From Agarophyton chilense (taxonomy: Eukaryota > Rhodophyta > Florideophyceae > Gracilariales > Gracilariaceae), in assembly GCA_030374765.1 (NCBI GenBank), contig JARGXX010000086.1, forward strand, positions 1,178,001 to 1,242,000: 64,000 nucleotides of DNA. Reading direction: 5' to 3'. How positions within the stretch are numbered: position 1 is the first letter of the stretch; every line of letters begins with the position of its first letter. The notes under the pieces were generated by a model, which worked only from the letters and a program-made list of their open reading frames with translations, was not told the DNA's origin and made no database searches. The translations under genes were made by a program, and so were the position numbers. Shown here one piece after another: positions 54,295 through 64,000 of the stretch.

Positions 54295-57200
54295 CTGCTA
54301 AATATAGCTACAGAAGTGTTGCTAGGATGGGATTATTGCGACAGGTTTATCGAAGCGACCCGTCCACAAGGAAAAGTAGTGGATCTAGATGATGGGTTCA
54401 TGGCACAAATTGTTGGCAAGCCGCTGCGTTGATTGCCTGAAAGACACTCCCTCCCACTATTTATTGAGTACGATAAATCTGGAGAACTTGTGCAACCGAT
54501 TCGAGTTAGGAAAACTATATTGATGGAGTCTGTGATCCAAACCTGAGTTCAATTAAGAACGGAATGACAAGGACTCGTGGTCACCGAACCGAATACGCCG
54601 ATGTACGAATCTAGTTGATTTCTGGTCGTTAACGGCATTCTTCACGCTGAACCTGGTAAACCATTTTCAGTAATTTTAAGTAACTTTACCGACATCGAGT
54701 ATCAGATACCTAAGAATCAGGGTGTCACAATAGCTTTGCCTCACCTCTCAATGACGGTCCCTACTCATCTTTCTACTGCAGAAGTATTGGTATTGACGCA
54801 TGTCGGTGACATAGACGAAGAATGGCAAACCACGTCTACAGATCAATTGCCAGCTGCATAATATACAGAGAGTCTGGTTGATGAGCTAGATTTCGCAAAC
54901 GTGTCGCAACAGTACATATCTAAGATCAAATTAATGCTTGAGAAATATATCTCCATGAAAAATGGAAAGATAAAAAAAAACTATCAACCACAAAACATCA
55001 CGTAGATTTGGTTCCATGGTCTTGACACATATCTCAAACACCCTACAGAGCTGAACCTCGAACTCGCCGAATCGAAGAGTAAAATGTCGCCAAAATTCGG
55101 GAAGAAAGAGTCATAGAGGCAGCTTAATCTGCTTGGGCCTCACCAGTAGCTTTGGTTCCAAAACCAGATAGTTCTTTTCGATTCTGTAACGATTATCGAA
55201 ACATGAACGCAGTTACTGTACGAGATACATAACATTTGCCCAGAATGGACAAACTTGTGGACAGCTTAGGAAAACCTAACTTGTTCACAACGTTGGACAG
55301 CAACTCTGGCAAAAGACTGTTATCTGTAGTGAAAGATGACCTAGACAAAGCCACGTTATCATGCCATGCCGGTCTCTACCATTTCAAAAAGATTCCATAT
55401 GCCTTATTCAAAGCACCAGCTACTTTGCAGCGTATTCTGTAGATTTTTTTCTCAGGCTATGAGTGGAAAATTGGTTCAGTGTATTTGGAAGATGTGCTTA
55501 TCTTTTCTCAAAATGGGGAAAGCTGTTTACGGAATATAGAGTATATCGTCAAAGCAGAGCAGACTACACGTACTTCCTTGAAGTTAAAGAAGTGCGTGTG
55601 GTTCGCCGGCACTGTCAAATACTTGGAACACGTAGTCAAGCCGGGGAAGCTTGCTATCTAAAACCCCGAAACAGGGGCTCTCCGCGGAGCTCAACCTCCG
55701 TCTACACAAACGACATAATGGTCTTTCCAGAGATTCTATAACCTGGACTTACTATTTTTGCAGCATTACAGGCACACAAAGCGCAACAACTCAACTCAAT
55801 TATTCGTAAAAGACAGCCATTATAGCTAAAACAATTCAGACCAGCTGAACGGGAAGCGTTTCACCAACTGAAGAAAAGCAGTATTCAAGGTCCAGTCCTG
55901 ACGCTACCAGTCCTCAATCTACAATTTTCAGTTGACGCCGACTAAAGCTATTACCAAGTAGGTTGTGCTCTTTTCCAAAGACACCCTCATATTGAACGTG
56001 AACCTATTGGTTACTGTTCAAGATCGCTGAAAATAGCTGGAAAAGGGTATTCAGTTTCAGAAAAGGAATGAATTGTAGTCTTCTGGGTTCTAACCACCTC
56101 GAGACCTCATCTACAAGGAAAAAGTTTTATCTTCAAAACAAATCATTCGTCAATACGATTGTTACTGCCGATCACAAAGCCCTCCTGTTTTCTCATGCGA
56201 TGGCGATTACGCCTCGTTGAATTCGGTTTCGAATTTAAGTACAAGAAGGAGTTGGATAATATACAACCCGACGCTCTATCGCAACTCAAAAGATTTGGCG
56301 AAAATAAAGAAGAAATCGATATATAAATACATTTCTTCTACATAGATACTCATTCACAATCTTCGGAAGAGAAAAAAGAAACAATTGGTGATTATTAGGA
56401 TGCGGACCCGATTTTGTCGTTGTCAGACACGGACCCTTCAGATCAACTCGAGCAAATCTGTGCACAGAGCACGCCAATGGGAGGCACACCGATACGTTTT
56501 GTGCGTCGATATGCTCTCGTCTTAAAGTGGGTGAGGATCTCCCTTCTTCAATAGATTCACGAAGAACACTGTTAGTACATGTAAAAAAACCAAATCGTGG
56601 TTTCACACGTCATGAAGAGACGAGTACACCATCTGGCGCACGACATCAGACGTTCTGGTCATCAAAGAGGAACGAAGATGTTTATGACTCTATGAAAAGG
56701 TTTTTAATGGCCTACCTCGGCCATGAACTGCAACGCTACAGTAGAATTGTATACGATTTGTGCGAAGAACCGCACGAAGCATTACAAGAAGCAGAAACCA
56801 GTGAGGTTGATCCCAGCGAAAGCGCCTCTGCAATACTTAAGTATTGAAATCTTAGGAGAACTTATTTCCTCAAATGCGAGGCTATGTCTACCTCTTGTGG
56901 TATTCACAGACAACTTTCCGAAGCTAGTGCAGGCAGTACCGCTGAAGCGAATCAGCTCAGTCGTAACCGCGCAGGCATTTATCAAACAATTTGATCTATC
57001 ATATGTCTCTCTAGAAGCTCTTTAATCAGATGATGGGACGCAGCTCGTTACGAAGTTCTTTCAGAAAAATTGCCGCATTGTGAGCCTTCAAAATGTGTTT
57101 ACCACGCCCTACCATCCGCAATGTAACGATCAAGTAGAGCGTTTCAACTGACCACTGATATTAGCCCTACGACACTACATCGCGGAACACATGAAGAATT

Positions 57201-58850
57201 GAAACTTTTGTAAAGATATTCTGTGCAAGGTATACAATACGTAAGGGCATACCTCTTCGAAAATTGCACAGTTCGACCTCGTGCTCTCAGGAAAACCTCC
57301 GGCATTACCTGTTCTGCTGAACGAAAACACGGGAATGGTCCCAGCGACGCCGGCTAAGAGCCATCTGAAGTGCAGGGAGGACTTGAATGGTAGAGCAGAA
57401 GAAGCCGCTGAAGAGCTATTTAACAAACAGACTCTCTATAAGCGAAATTATGATTCTAGAACACAAAATTAAAACTCGCCAATCCTAGTAGAAGATCACG
57501 TTGTTTTCGTGCGTGTTGGAAGCTCTCACAGGCAGAAAGAATCTCGCCATATGTTATTGCGACAACGGCAAGCTTATTTAAGGCAGTGAAATTTATTGAT
57601 GACACCGTAGTTCTCGAGATTGGTGGGAAAGTAGAACGTGTATCGTATGATCGTGTGGAAGTCGCGACTAACCCTAGTGAGAAGGTTCAGGTATCTGTTG
57701 AATCCGATGACTTAAATGCGATGGACCACCAAGGCAAGAGCCTAAGTGAACCTGAGGCGGGTGGACCGCAACCCGTGGCTCCATTGGAGGAGAATGCTTG
57801 TGAGCTCGCACAGTCAGAAGTTTCGTACGCCAATCATTGACAGCCTCCGAAGAATTGGAAAATGACCCGTGCCACGCGCACACCCGTAGAAACCGAAATG
57901 GAGCCTGAAAGAAAGAAACATGTTATAGCACTTGGTTCTGATGAATGAGAGACGAGTGATCGCAACAAGGCGTTGTTGCCACTTCATGTTTAACCGTCAG
58001 GTAAAACGTCACTCGCTGTTCCGTCGATATCAGCTCTCATTCCTGGCGGTAAAGAAGAAGGAGAAGAAGAAGAGGTATCGCCTAATGTCGTGGTGCGAGC
58101 AATTTAGTTAGGAACGCCTGGCGCAAAATAAAATGGGATTATGACTGCGAAGAACGGAAAGAATGGACGCGCTTGGGAGTAACAGAGGACTGTAGAGGCG
58201 ATGCGGCAGGCAACAGAATTTGAGACCGACTAGAACCTAACAGTTCCAAATGCCACTAAACTAGCTCCTGACGAATCCAGATCTAGTTTTCATTGTCCTA
58301 AAGCACCTACAAGTTATCAAAAGAAGCTGCCCACCGACAGTGATTACACCGAATACGGATCTAAATAGGATAAAACGAAGGAATTGCATTCAATAATGGA
58401 ATTAAGAAGTAGGAAGAAGGAAAATTGTATAGAACCTGTAAAACGGGACAGTTACTTATCTGAGAAGGGTTTTTAAAGAGTGAGTAAACTGCCTAAGCGG
58501 TCTGAATGACAGTTAATCGATGAGCGAACGCTTAGCGGCGCTGAGACTGCTGGCACAGATATGCTTATGTCATCTCCATTGCGTTTCAATCCTGGTAACA
58601 GGAGTCTCGCACCAAAAGCGGAAGCATTGGGAAACGCCCAGTATAATGTTATGGATCGCATATGTGAATATGGAGAGCATAAAAACAAAAGTCAATTGCT
58701 GTATCAAATCTATTGGTATGGCTTTCCTCATTCAGTGGATACATAGGAACCTATAGATCATATCCCTCTTTCGCAGCTCGTGTGATATTATCGTCGCATG
58801 CGATCACAACTTCTCAGGGAGATCGACTACTCGTTAGCCGCACTCATGCG
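54295..58850 (+). pseudogene. pol: Highly decayed Gypsy pol (element E)
   Basis: Pieces of a chromodomain Gypsy pol follow one another in the correct order across many stops and shifts. The end of the protease (LLGWDYCDRF, about 54320) comes first. RT follows (LPRMDKLVDSLG, TTLDSN, and YLED in place of YLDD, about 55240-55540). RNase H (about 55930-56280), an integrase core (ILGEL, SDDGTQL, HPQCNDQVERF, about 56850-57150) and a chromodomain (YWYGF, about 58645-58810) complete it. No antisense gene, LTR pair or intact frame is visible. It is the oldest Gypsy copy in the window and only distantly related to A and B. Confidence 0.85.
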
Positions 58851-58869
58851 CACATACCATTTCTAATTA

Positions 58870-59768
58870 TAAGCTAAAAAGGTATTAACAACTCAAGGCC
58901 AAGAAAAAAAGAAGATTAGTAGACAAGAATGAAGCGAGAAGACACGAAGTCACCGAGAAGGGAATAAGAAGAGAAGAACTAGAGAAGAACTAGATAAGCG
59001 AGAAAGAAAGAACAGTAGAGGAAAAGAAGGAAACGGGAAGTTATGAGGTCACCGAAGTTTTACTGGTGTAAGGGCATGAAGTCTTTTTGGACTTATTCTG
59101 TTTGTGTGATCACATCGAATTCAAATACGGCTAGCTAATGTGTCGATTATTGAATGACTTGGCAGACGTTCTGTGACATGAATCAGATCCCTGAAGAATC
59201 CTATCGGAGTCCTCTTCATGGAAGGTCTTTGAGAGACGCTCTTTTATGTAAGCCTTTTTGGCTTAGTTCTGGTATTTGAATACTTTAGTAATCCTGTTGT
59301 TGATCCATTTCGTGCATATATGTTGTTTTCATTTCAGGATCTCATTAGACCCGGAACAACCGGTAACATTCGTATTGCTTTGTAACGCAGGTGCGCCGCT
59401 TTCCAAGATCAGTATTCGTCGTTTGCAGCAGGAGACTGCTTGTAAAAGCATTATTGGCTGAAAGAACCCTGAGGGCAGAACATGGCCGTCCATATTTACA
59501 GGCTGGGACACTTGTCAGTCATCGTCGGATGGAAAGAGGCGGCTCGCACCTGAACTGCAGAAGACTATGTGGGATAGAAGATTTTAGAGAAAGATGGGAA
59601 TCCGGAACGCCGGTGGTCGCACATATAGTGCATGTGTATTGCGCCACCTGTGGTTCTCTCCTAAAAAGAGAGATATGTAGTATTCTACTTCCCATGCGTT
59701 TCGATGGCTTCTTTCTAGCAAAGTTGCGTGTGTACCTCACTACTGAGTAGTATAGTCGGCACTTGGTA
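58870..59768. other. Region right of remnant E, purine-rich then unassigned
   Basis: About 58885-59045 is strongly purine-rich (GA-rich), which could be the decayed end of element E before its 3' LTR. The rest has no supported gene. Confidence 0.35.
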
Positions 59769-59773
59769 TGAAG

Positions 59774-60696
59774 TGTAGAGCAACCCCCAGTTAGAAGATA
59801 CTTGAAGATGCAACTCATAGAATGAGGGTTGAACCCTCCGAGGGTTATGACTATGATCCGCTCTAAGGTGTGCTGAGGTGGCACTGTTTTCTGGTTAGAG
59901 TTCGCCTATGAAGGGAAGATTCGGATGGCCCATGGTTGGATTGGCCCCGTGATACACGTGGCTTAATTTTGGCACCGATTTTCGGATATTTGTTAGAACG
60001 TTGGACTTTTGGGCCCTGACAGTGGGATCTCCACGTGTATGGCCCTGAGCAGGTGTGCACTACTGTAATTAGTAGAGTTTAGTTAGTGGGCCCTACTTAG
60101 GGAGACGAGATCTGACAGTCCGAGGCTCAGAGTAAATGGGAACCAAGGTTGGTCTTTGATACCTTTAGAGGTTCTTCGTCGCCATCGTTTCGGCCTTACA
60201 ACCCGGAACGGGCTCTGGTTAGCAACGCCTGCGTAGGGACACGACTCCACTTGGAGAGTGCCCACGTTTGGGTTCCGTGCAACCACCCCCTTGGGACCGC
60301 TCAGACGACCTGCGTGCACGATACCCCGTGGGGGTTCTGCTTACTTGTTGCGTGCTTTTTTTGTTTCCATTCGAGGACAGGTTTTCGCCCCTGTATTGGG
60401 TTTCTTTTGTTGTTTCGCCCCTTTTCTGGTTCTCGGGTCCGGTGCCTGTTAGTGCCCGACCCTCGCCCCTTTTTTCCTCTTCGCCGGATTTTCCCCCATT
60501 CTTTGGGATACCCATACCCATTCCAGATCCAACGGTTTCTACCCCTCACCTCCGTCGGTACTGCCGGAATCCCCCGTGGGAGTTACACCCCACACTACGG
60601 GTGGAACGGAGGGCTCTGTCTCTGAGTCTGCCTCCCCCAGGAAGCAAGGCTTCGAACACCTTGAGAGCACTTCCCGTCGCCGGGTTTTGCTCCACA
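59774..60696 (+). repeat. Solo LTR of a Gypsy-type element (923 bp)
   Basis: Ends are TGTAGAGCAA and TTGCTCCACA, an imperfect inverted repeat with TG...CA. TGAAG occurs on both sides (59769-59773 and 60697-60701), a 5-bp target duplication. No internal element sequence lies between, so this is a solo LTR left by LTR-LTR recombination. Its 3' half resembles the pyrimidine-rich 3' halves of the A and B LTRs, and it carries ACACGTGGC at 59954-59962. Confidence 0.82.
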
Positions 60697-60701
60697 TGAA
60701 G

Positions 60702-62290
60702 CGTAGTAGAGCACAGAATGTCTAGAGTGAGGTTATATTTGTGGAAAACGTGTTGGTACGGGTCGAGTAGATTTCCACAACTCGGCCATTTGCGACCCTT
60801 CTTAGCGAAGTGCCAAATTGACAATGGCACGCTAAGTGGAGATCTATCTGTCAAGTTTTCCTTCCCTTTATAGCTAGAAGTCCATTAGGGACCATACCCG
60901 TGCGGTGGTTTTTCTAAGTGGTTGACCACTGGATATTTTTTACGTATTACTTGGGACCTCAAACTGGTAGACAGTATATGAGGTACCAGAGGTGAGCTCC
61001 GACTACAAATAAAGGAGATAACAGGGGTATCATGACTCTTCTGTTACTCGCTTAGGACTCCTTAACCGGGGATCAGGACGAGCTTTAATAGAGGGCTAGA
61101 CCATAACAACTTCTCGAGGCACCACGCTTACCACGCCCTATCAGCCTTATACAGTTTACTTTTCACCCTCGCTGGCGAATAGGGATCTCACAACCAAATT
61201 TCAGCTCGCTGTTGTTGTAGCTCTACCAAACCTTTTCACTTAGCCGCAAGCACCACATCGGCAGTATGAACTCAGTTTCAGGTGTCTACTCTTACCAAAA
61301 GAGCGGATGCTACACTTCCTATGCCTTCGGCGTTTTTTATCCATTTACTTGTGCTTTGTATTTTTCGAGACAGGTATCGGATGCGCTGGGTCATTTTCAT
61401 CCGTCAAAATGATTTTCTACAACGTTTACCGGCGGGAGCTGACAAGATCGAATCGGGTTTCAACGTTCTGCACGGAAACGGCAGGGCACCCAAAACATTA
61501 CAACAGTCTGCTTACATCCTCCCGTAAAAGAAGGAAGTTATCGGACAAATACTCCACAGAAGAGGTATCGAACCTGACATGCAGGACTTCAAACTCCTCC
61601 ACAAGAGCATTATGAGCTTCGCGCATCTTTTCAAACTGCTTTTGTTGGTCTGAATCACTATTAATATTAAATACTTCCTTCTGGGTCGTGGGGTAACCCA
61701 GTGAGCCATTTAGATGCGAATGAGATATCCTGTAGATGTGCGAAAGAAGGGCCGAACTATATGGATATTTGGATGTTCAGTGAATGTAACTTCGGCTTTC
61801 ATTAGATATTCATCTAATGTGCAGAAAATATATCCATTTGATGTTCTTTGGATACTCACTAAATGCACGACAGATGTGCAATAAAATCTTCACATGTCCA
61901 TGACTGAGCTTGGAATTGTACGCAAAGATATACGCAAGACCAACTTCAGATGCTCATCGGATAAACAGCAGGGGCCAATAGAATTGTAGGCTTTTATGAA
62001 AGCGAGCCAATAGTAGTTCGACATTTATAACCACGCTGTTCCAATTGATGTCTGTGTTATGTGCGTGCAAAGTGAATCAGTCCTTCCAAATGGTACCATA
62101 TAAATGGCTAATAAATAAATTTAAACTCTACTTCCATGGAAACAAGTGTCAGGCGATGTAGCGCTCAATTTGATGCTAAAATGTTGAAATGATATGCAAT
62201 CCGGGAGCTGCTGCGATTTTGAATGGCTTCGTTGGCACTGTTGCTACCCTTCATAATATTATTTCCGCTTTGAGTCGTACATGGTGGCCC
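60702..62290. other. Gene-poor region
   Basis: No supported gene. Short frames near 61282-61709 are not recognised. Around 61690-61900 short words such as GATGTGC and GGATAT recur irregularly. Confidence 0.35.
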
Positions 62291-62294
62291 CATT

Positions 62295-64000
62295 TCAGAG
62301 AACACCGCCAAGCTCCATTCCCCTCCCGCACATCATATCTATTTTACAGGGATCCGAAAAGCTTCCCCGGCCTCCACAGTCAAAGAATCCGACCAGACAT
62401 TTCATGCAGTGAATATCTTCTAACGGGCGACGATTTTCACAAACTGATCCCCTCCGCGGCCCATTTCCAAGACGAACTGATGGAACTCCTGTCACTCTGT
62501 CTACAGATAATCCATACTGCCAGTCAACACGCACAATTTTCATGGTCTTCGAATGAATTACATGCTCATCGGTGTGCCGATAGCAGACTGACTGTTCCCA
62601 TATCTCATTCAAATAGCCGTAATAGACTGTACAGCCCTTGATTTCTCCATCTAGTGATCCATCCTCGCCTTCTCTGTCAAAATGTCCCGCAATTCAGCAA
62701 AACTTCCTGGCCCTGCATCCGTTCTGTTGCTGGCGATTTGTGAATTGCTTCACAGTTTCTACCGTGAATGCTTCTGCACCATCGGAAGCTTCAACGTTTT
62801 TGAATGTCTTTATGAGATCAATTTTGACATCGAATGAAGTGATCGATAGCACATTCATTACAAATATCAGTTCTTGCGCTCGTTTGCCATCCTCACCAAC
62901 CACCACTCCCGGGCCACCCAGTTTACTAATGCCAAGACACTTGTGAACCATTGCATGTAAGTCATTATCGACCTCCAATTCCTCGTCATATCCAAGCTCT
63001 TCACCTGTGATATCTGCCTTAGAATCACCCCCCTTGGATGGACCGTACCTAGAGAGGCCCACGCCACCGTTTAACAGCCTTAGAACAATTATGTTCAGCG
63101 TCTTGTGGTGAAAGTTTGCTTCGGTGTGTAATCTTGATTGCACCATATCAGAAACTTCTCCGGCTACTCTTTCCGTGATACATTGTGAAACTTTGACAAG
63201 TAGATCACATTCATTCATCATTGATGGGAAGTGTAATATTGGGTGTGTTGTTGGAGTGAAGCAAAACGCATGCTTCGAGACGATATGGAATAATTCGGCA
63301 AACAGGACATACATATGTTGAAAAATCATTTTTAGATCTTCAATTGGTTTCCTGAATAGCACGATATCGAAAATGATGTGCATTTTGTCGGAGGTCAGTG
63401 CCCATAGTTTTGTTATCCGTGAATTAACACGTCTTTCGTTGAATATAATGGGTCCATAAAACAGCCAAAGGCTCTTGGAATGCTCAGACTTATAGGATGA
63501 GAGATCCTCATATGATTGAGGCGGTCTACTCCATGTAGAAGGGATACCATGGGAGCCGCTCTCCAGTGATTTAGGACATTACGTATGTTGATCTGTTGGC
63601 GACACAATCCGGGTGAGTACCAATTCAAAGTGCTTTCAAGTGCTTCACCCATCCCAGGAGCCACTGGTGCATAATGTCATATGGAGAATCGTTAAGAATA
63701 TCGAATGATAATCGAGATATATGAATTCTTCGCTTCACCGCATTATCTTGCATGATGCTTTCAATCACTGTGTAACTGCTACCTAGTCTTGCCGAATCCA
63801 GCCTAGTCCATACTGGCTGCATTCCAGTTCGTGTTCTGGAACTTGCACATTCAATTCCAATCAAAGTACTCTTGCCTCCGACCATCCCTCCTCGCTTTTT
63901 CAGAACTGCCTACGGACTTCCAAAATCAGGTATCATAAAAATTCTACCTCTTGATCCATCAATTCGTTTCGATTTCTTGTGGCACTTTCAACAGGGCTTG
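62295..64000 (-). pseudogene. Possible Tnp2/CACTA-like transposase remnant, continuing past the window
   Basis: Minus-strand frames read consecutively from the right edge. One contains SPYDIMHQWLLGWVKHL (about 63690-63640), like the D-x-M-H-x-x-L-G block of Tnp2-type transposases. A later one (62694-63383) has a THPILHFPSMMNECDLL run followed by ITERVAGEVSDM, in the place of the H-x-L-x-H ... F-G-P ... E-x-F-E-x-x-N block. Frame changes near 63640 and 63390 break it. The assignment rests on these two motifs and their order only. The N-terminus is outside the window. Confidence 0.4.

Noticed and set aside
58870..59768. A 3' LTR of the decayed Gypsy element E
   Set aside because: I could not find a matching repeat upstream of 54295, and the ends are not defined. 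Only a purine-rich stretch is visible.
1..64000. CRISPR arrays, prophage, bacterial operons, rRNA or tRNA genes
   Set aside because: No regularly spaced repeats with unique spacers, no ribosome-binding-site-linked gene clusters and no recognisable structural RNA were seen. Gene content is that of eukaryotic transposons.

Overview
The window is eukaryotic nuclear DNA dominated by transposable elements. I see no operons, no CRISPR array, and no rRNA or tRNA gene. The mix is chromodomain-bearing Ty3/Gypsy LTR retrotransposons, a DD34E Tc1/mariner pair, a Rep/helicase Helitron, a piggyBac-related gene and long gene-poor AT-rich stretches. No clear introns are visible. This would fit a repeat-rich, intron-poor alga such as a florideophyte red alga, but nothing here proves the lineage and I hold it only tentatively.

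Layout: (1) 1-6772, the 3' half of Gypsy element A (plus strand): an open pol frame, an intact 591-codon gene on the opposite strand, a polypurine tract and a 3' LTR. (2) 6776-18043, Gypsy element C (minus strand), about 11.3 kb with 205-bp LTRs, degenerate gag and pol, its own antisense gene (plus strand), and a 452-bp insertion inside integrase. (3) 19511-28483, the 5' part of Gypsy element B (plus strand): LTR, primer-binding site, gag, pol and the C-terminal part of its antisense gene. (4) 28484-30314, a YqaJ-nuclease/piggyBac-like gene. (5) 32979-36398, two 1300-bp Tc1/mariner copies in inverted orientation. (6) 38920-47744, two head-to-tail Helitrons, the first an internal deletion derivative. 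(7) 49335-51476, the missing 3' end of element B, lying in reverse. (8) 51477-53400, fragments on the minus strand: the broken-off start of the YqaJ gene and a possible Nudix-like remnant. (9) 54295-58850, a very decayed Gypsy pol (E). (10) 59774-60696, a solo LTR. (11) 62295-64000, a possible Tnp2/CACTA-like transposase remnant.

Three observations stand out. First, Gypsy families A, B and C each carry a conserved antisense gene between pol and the 3' LTR; the family has no function I recognise. Second, element C is studded from LTR to LTR, in coding and non-coding DNA, with the palindrome ACC-N5-GGT: about 54 copies by eye where about 3 are expected. Elements A and B and the 452-bp insert lack this enrichment. 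Third, elements B and D are one retrotransposon cut by an inversion of about 23 kb. The two LTRs have equal length, the same 5-bp target duplication flanks their outer sides, and the antisense gene is split with complementary halves. The same event cut the YqaJ/piggyBac-like gene close to its start.

Most genes are pseudogenes. Their lesions are mainly in-frame stops (about 20) rather than frameshifts (about 8), which suggests a substitution-driven decay process such as cytosine deamination in silenced DNA.
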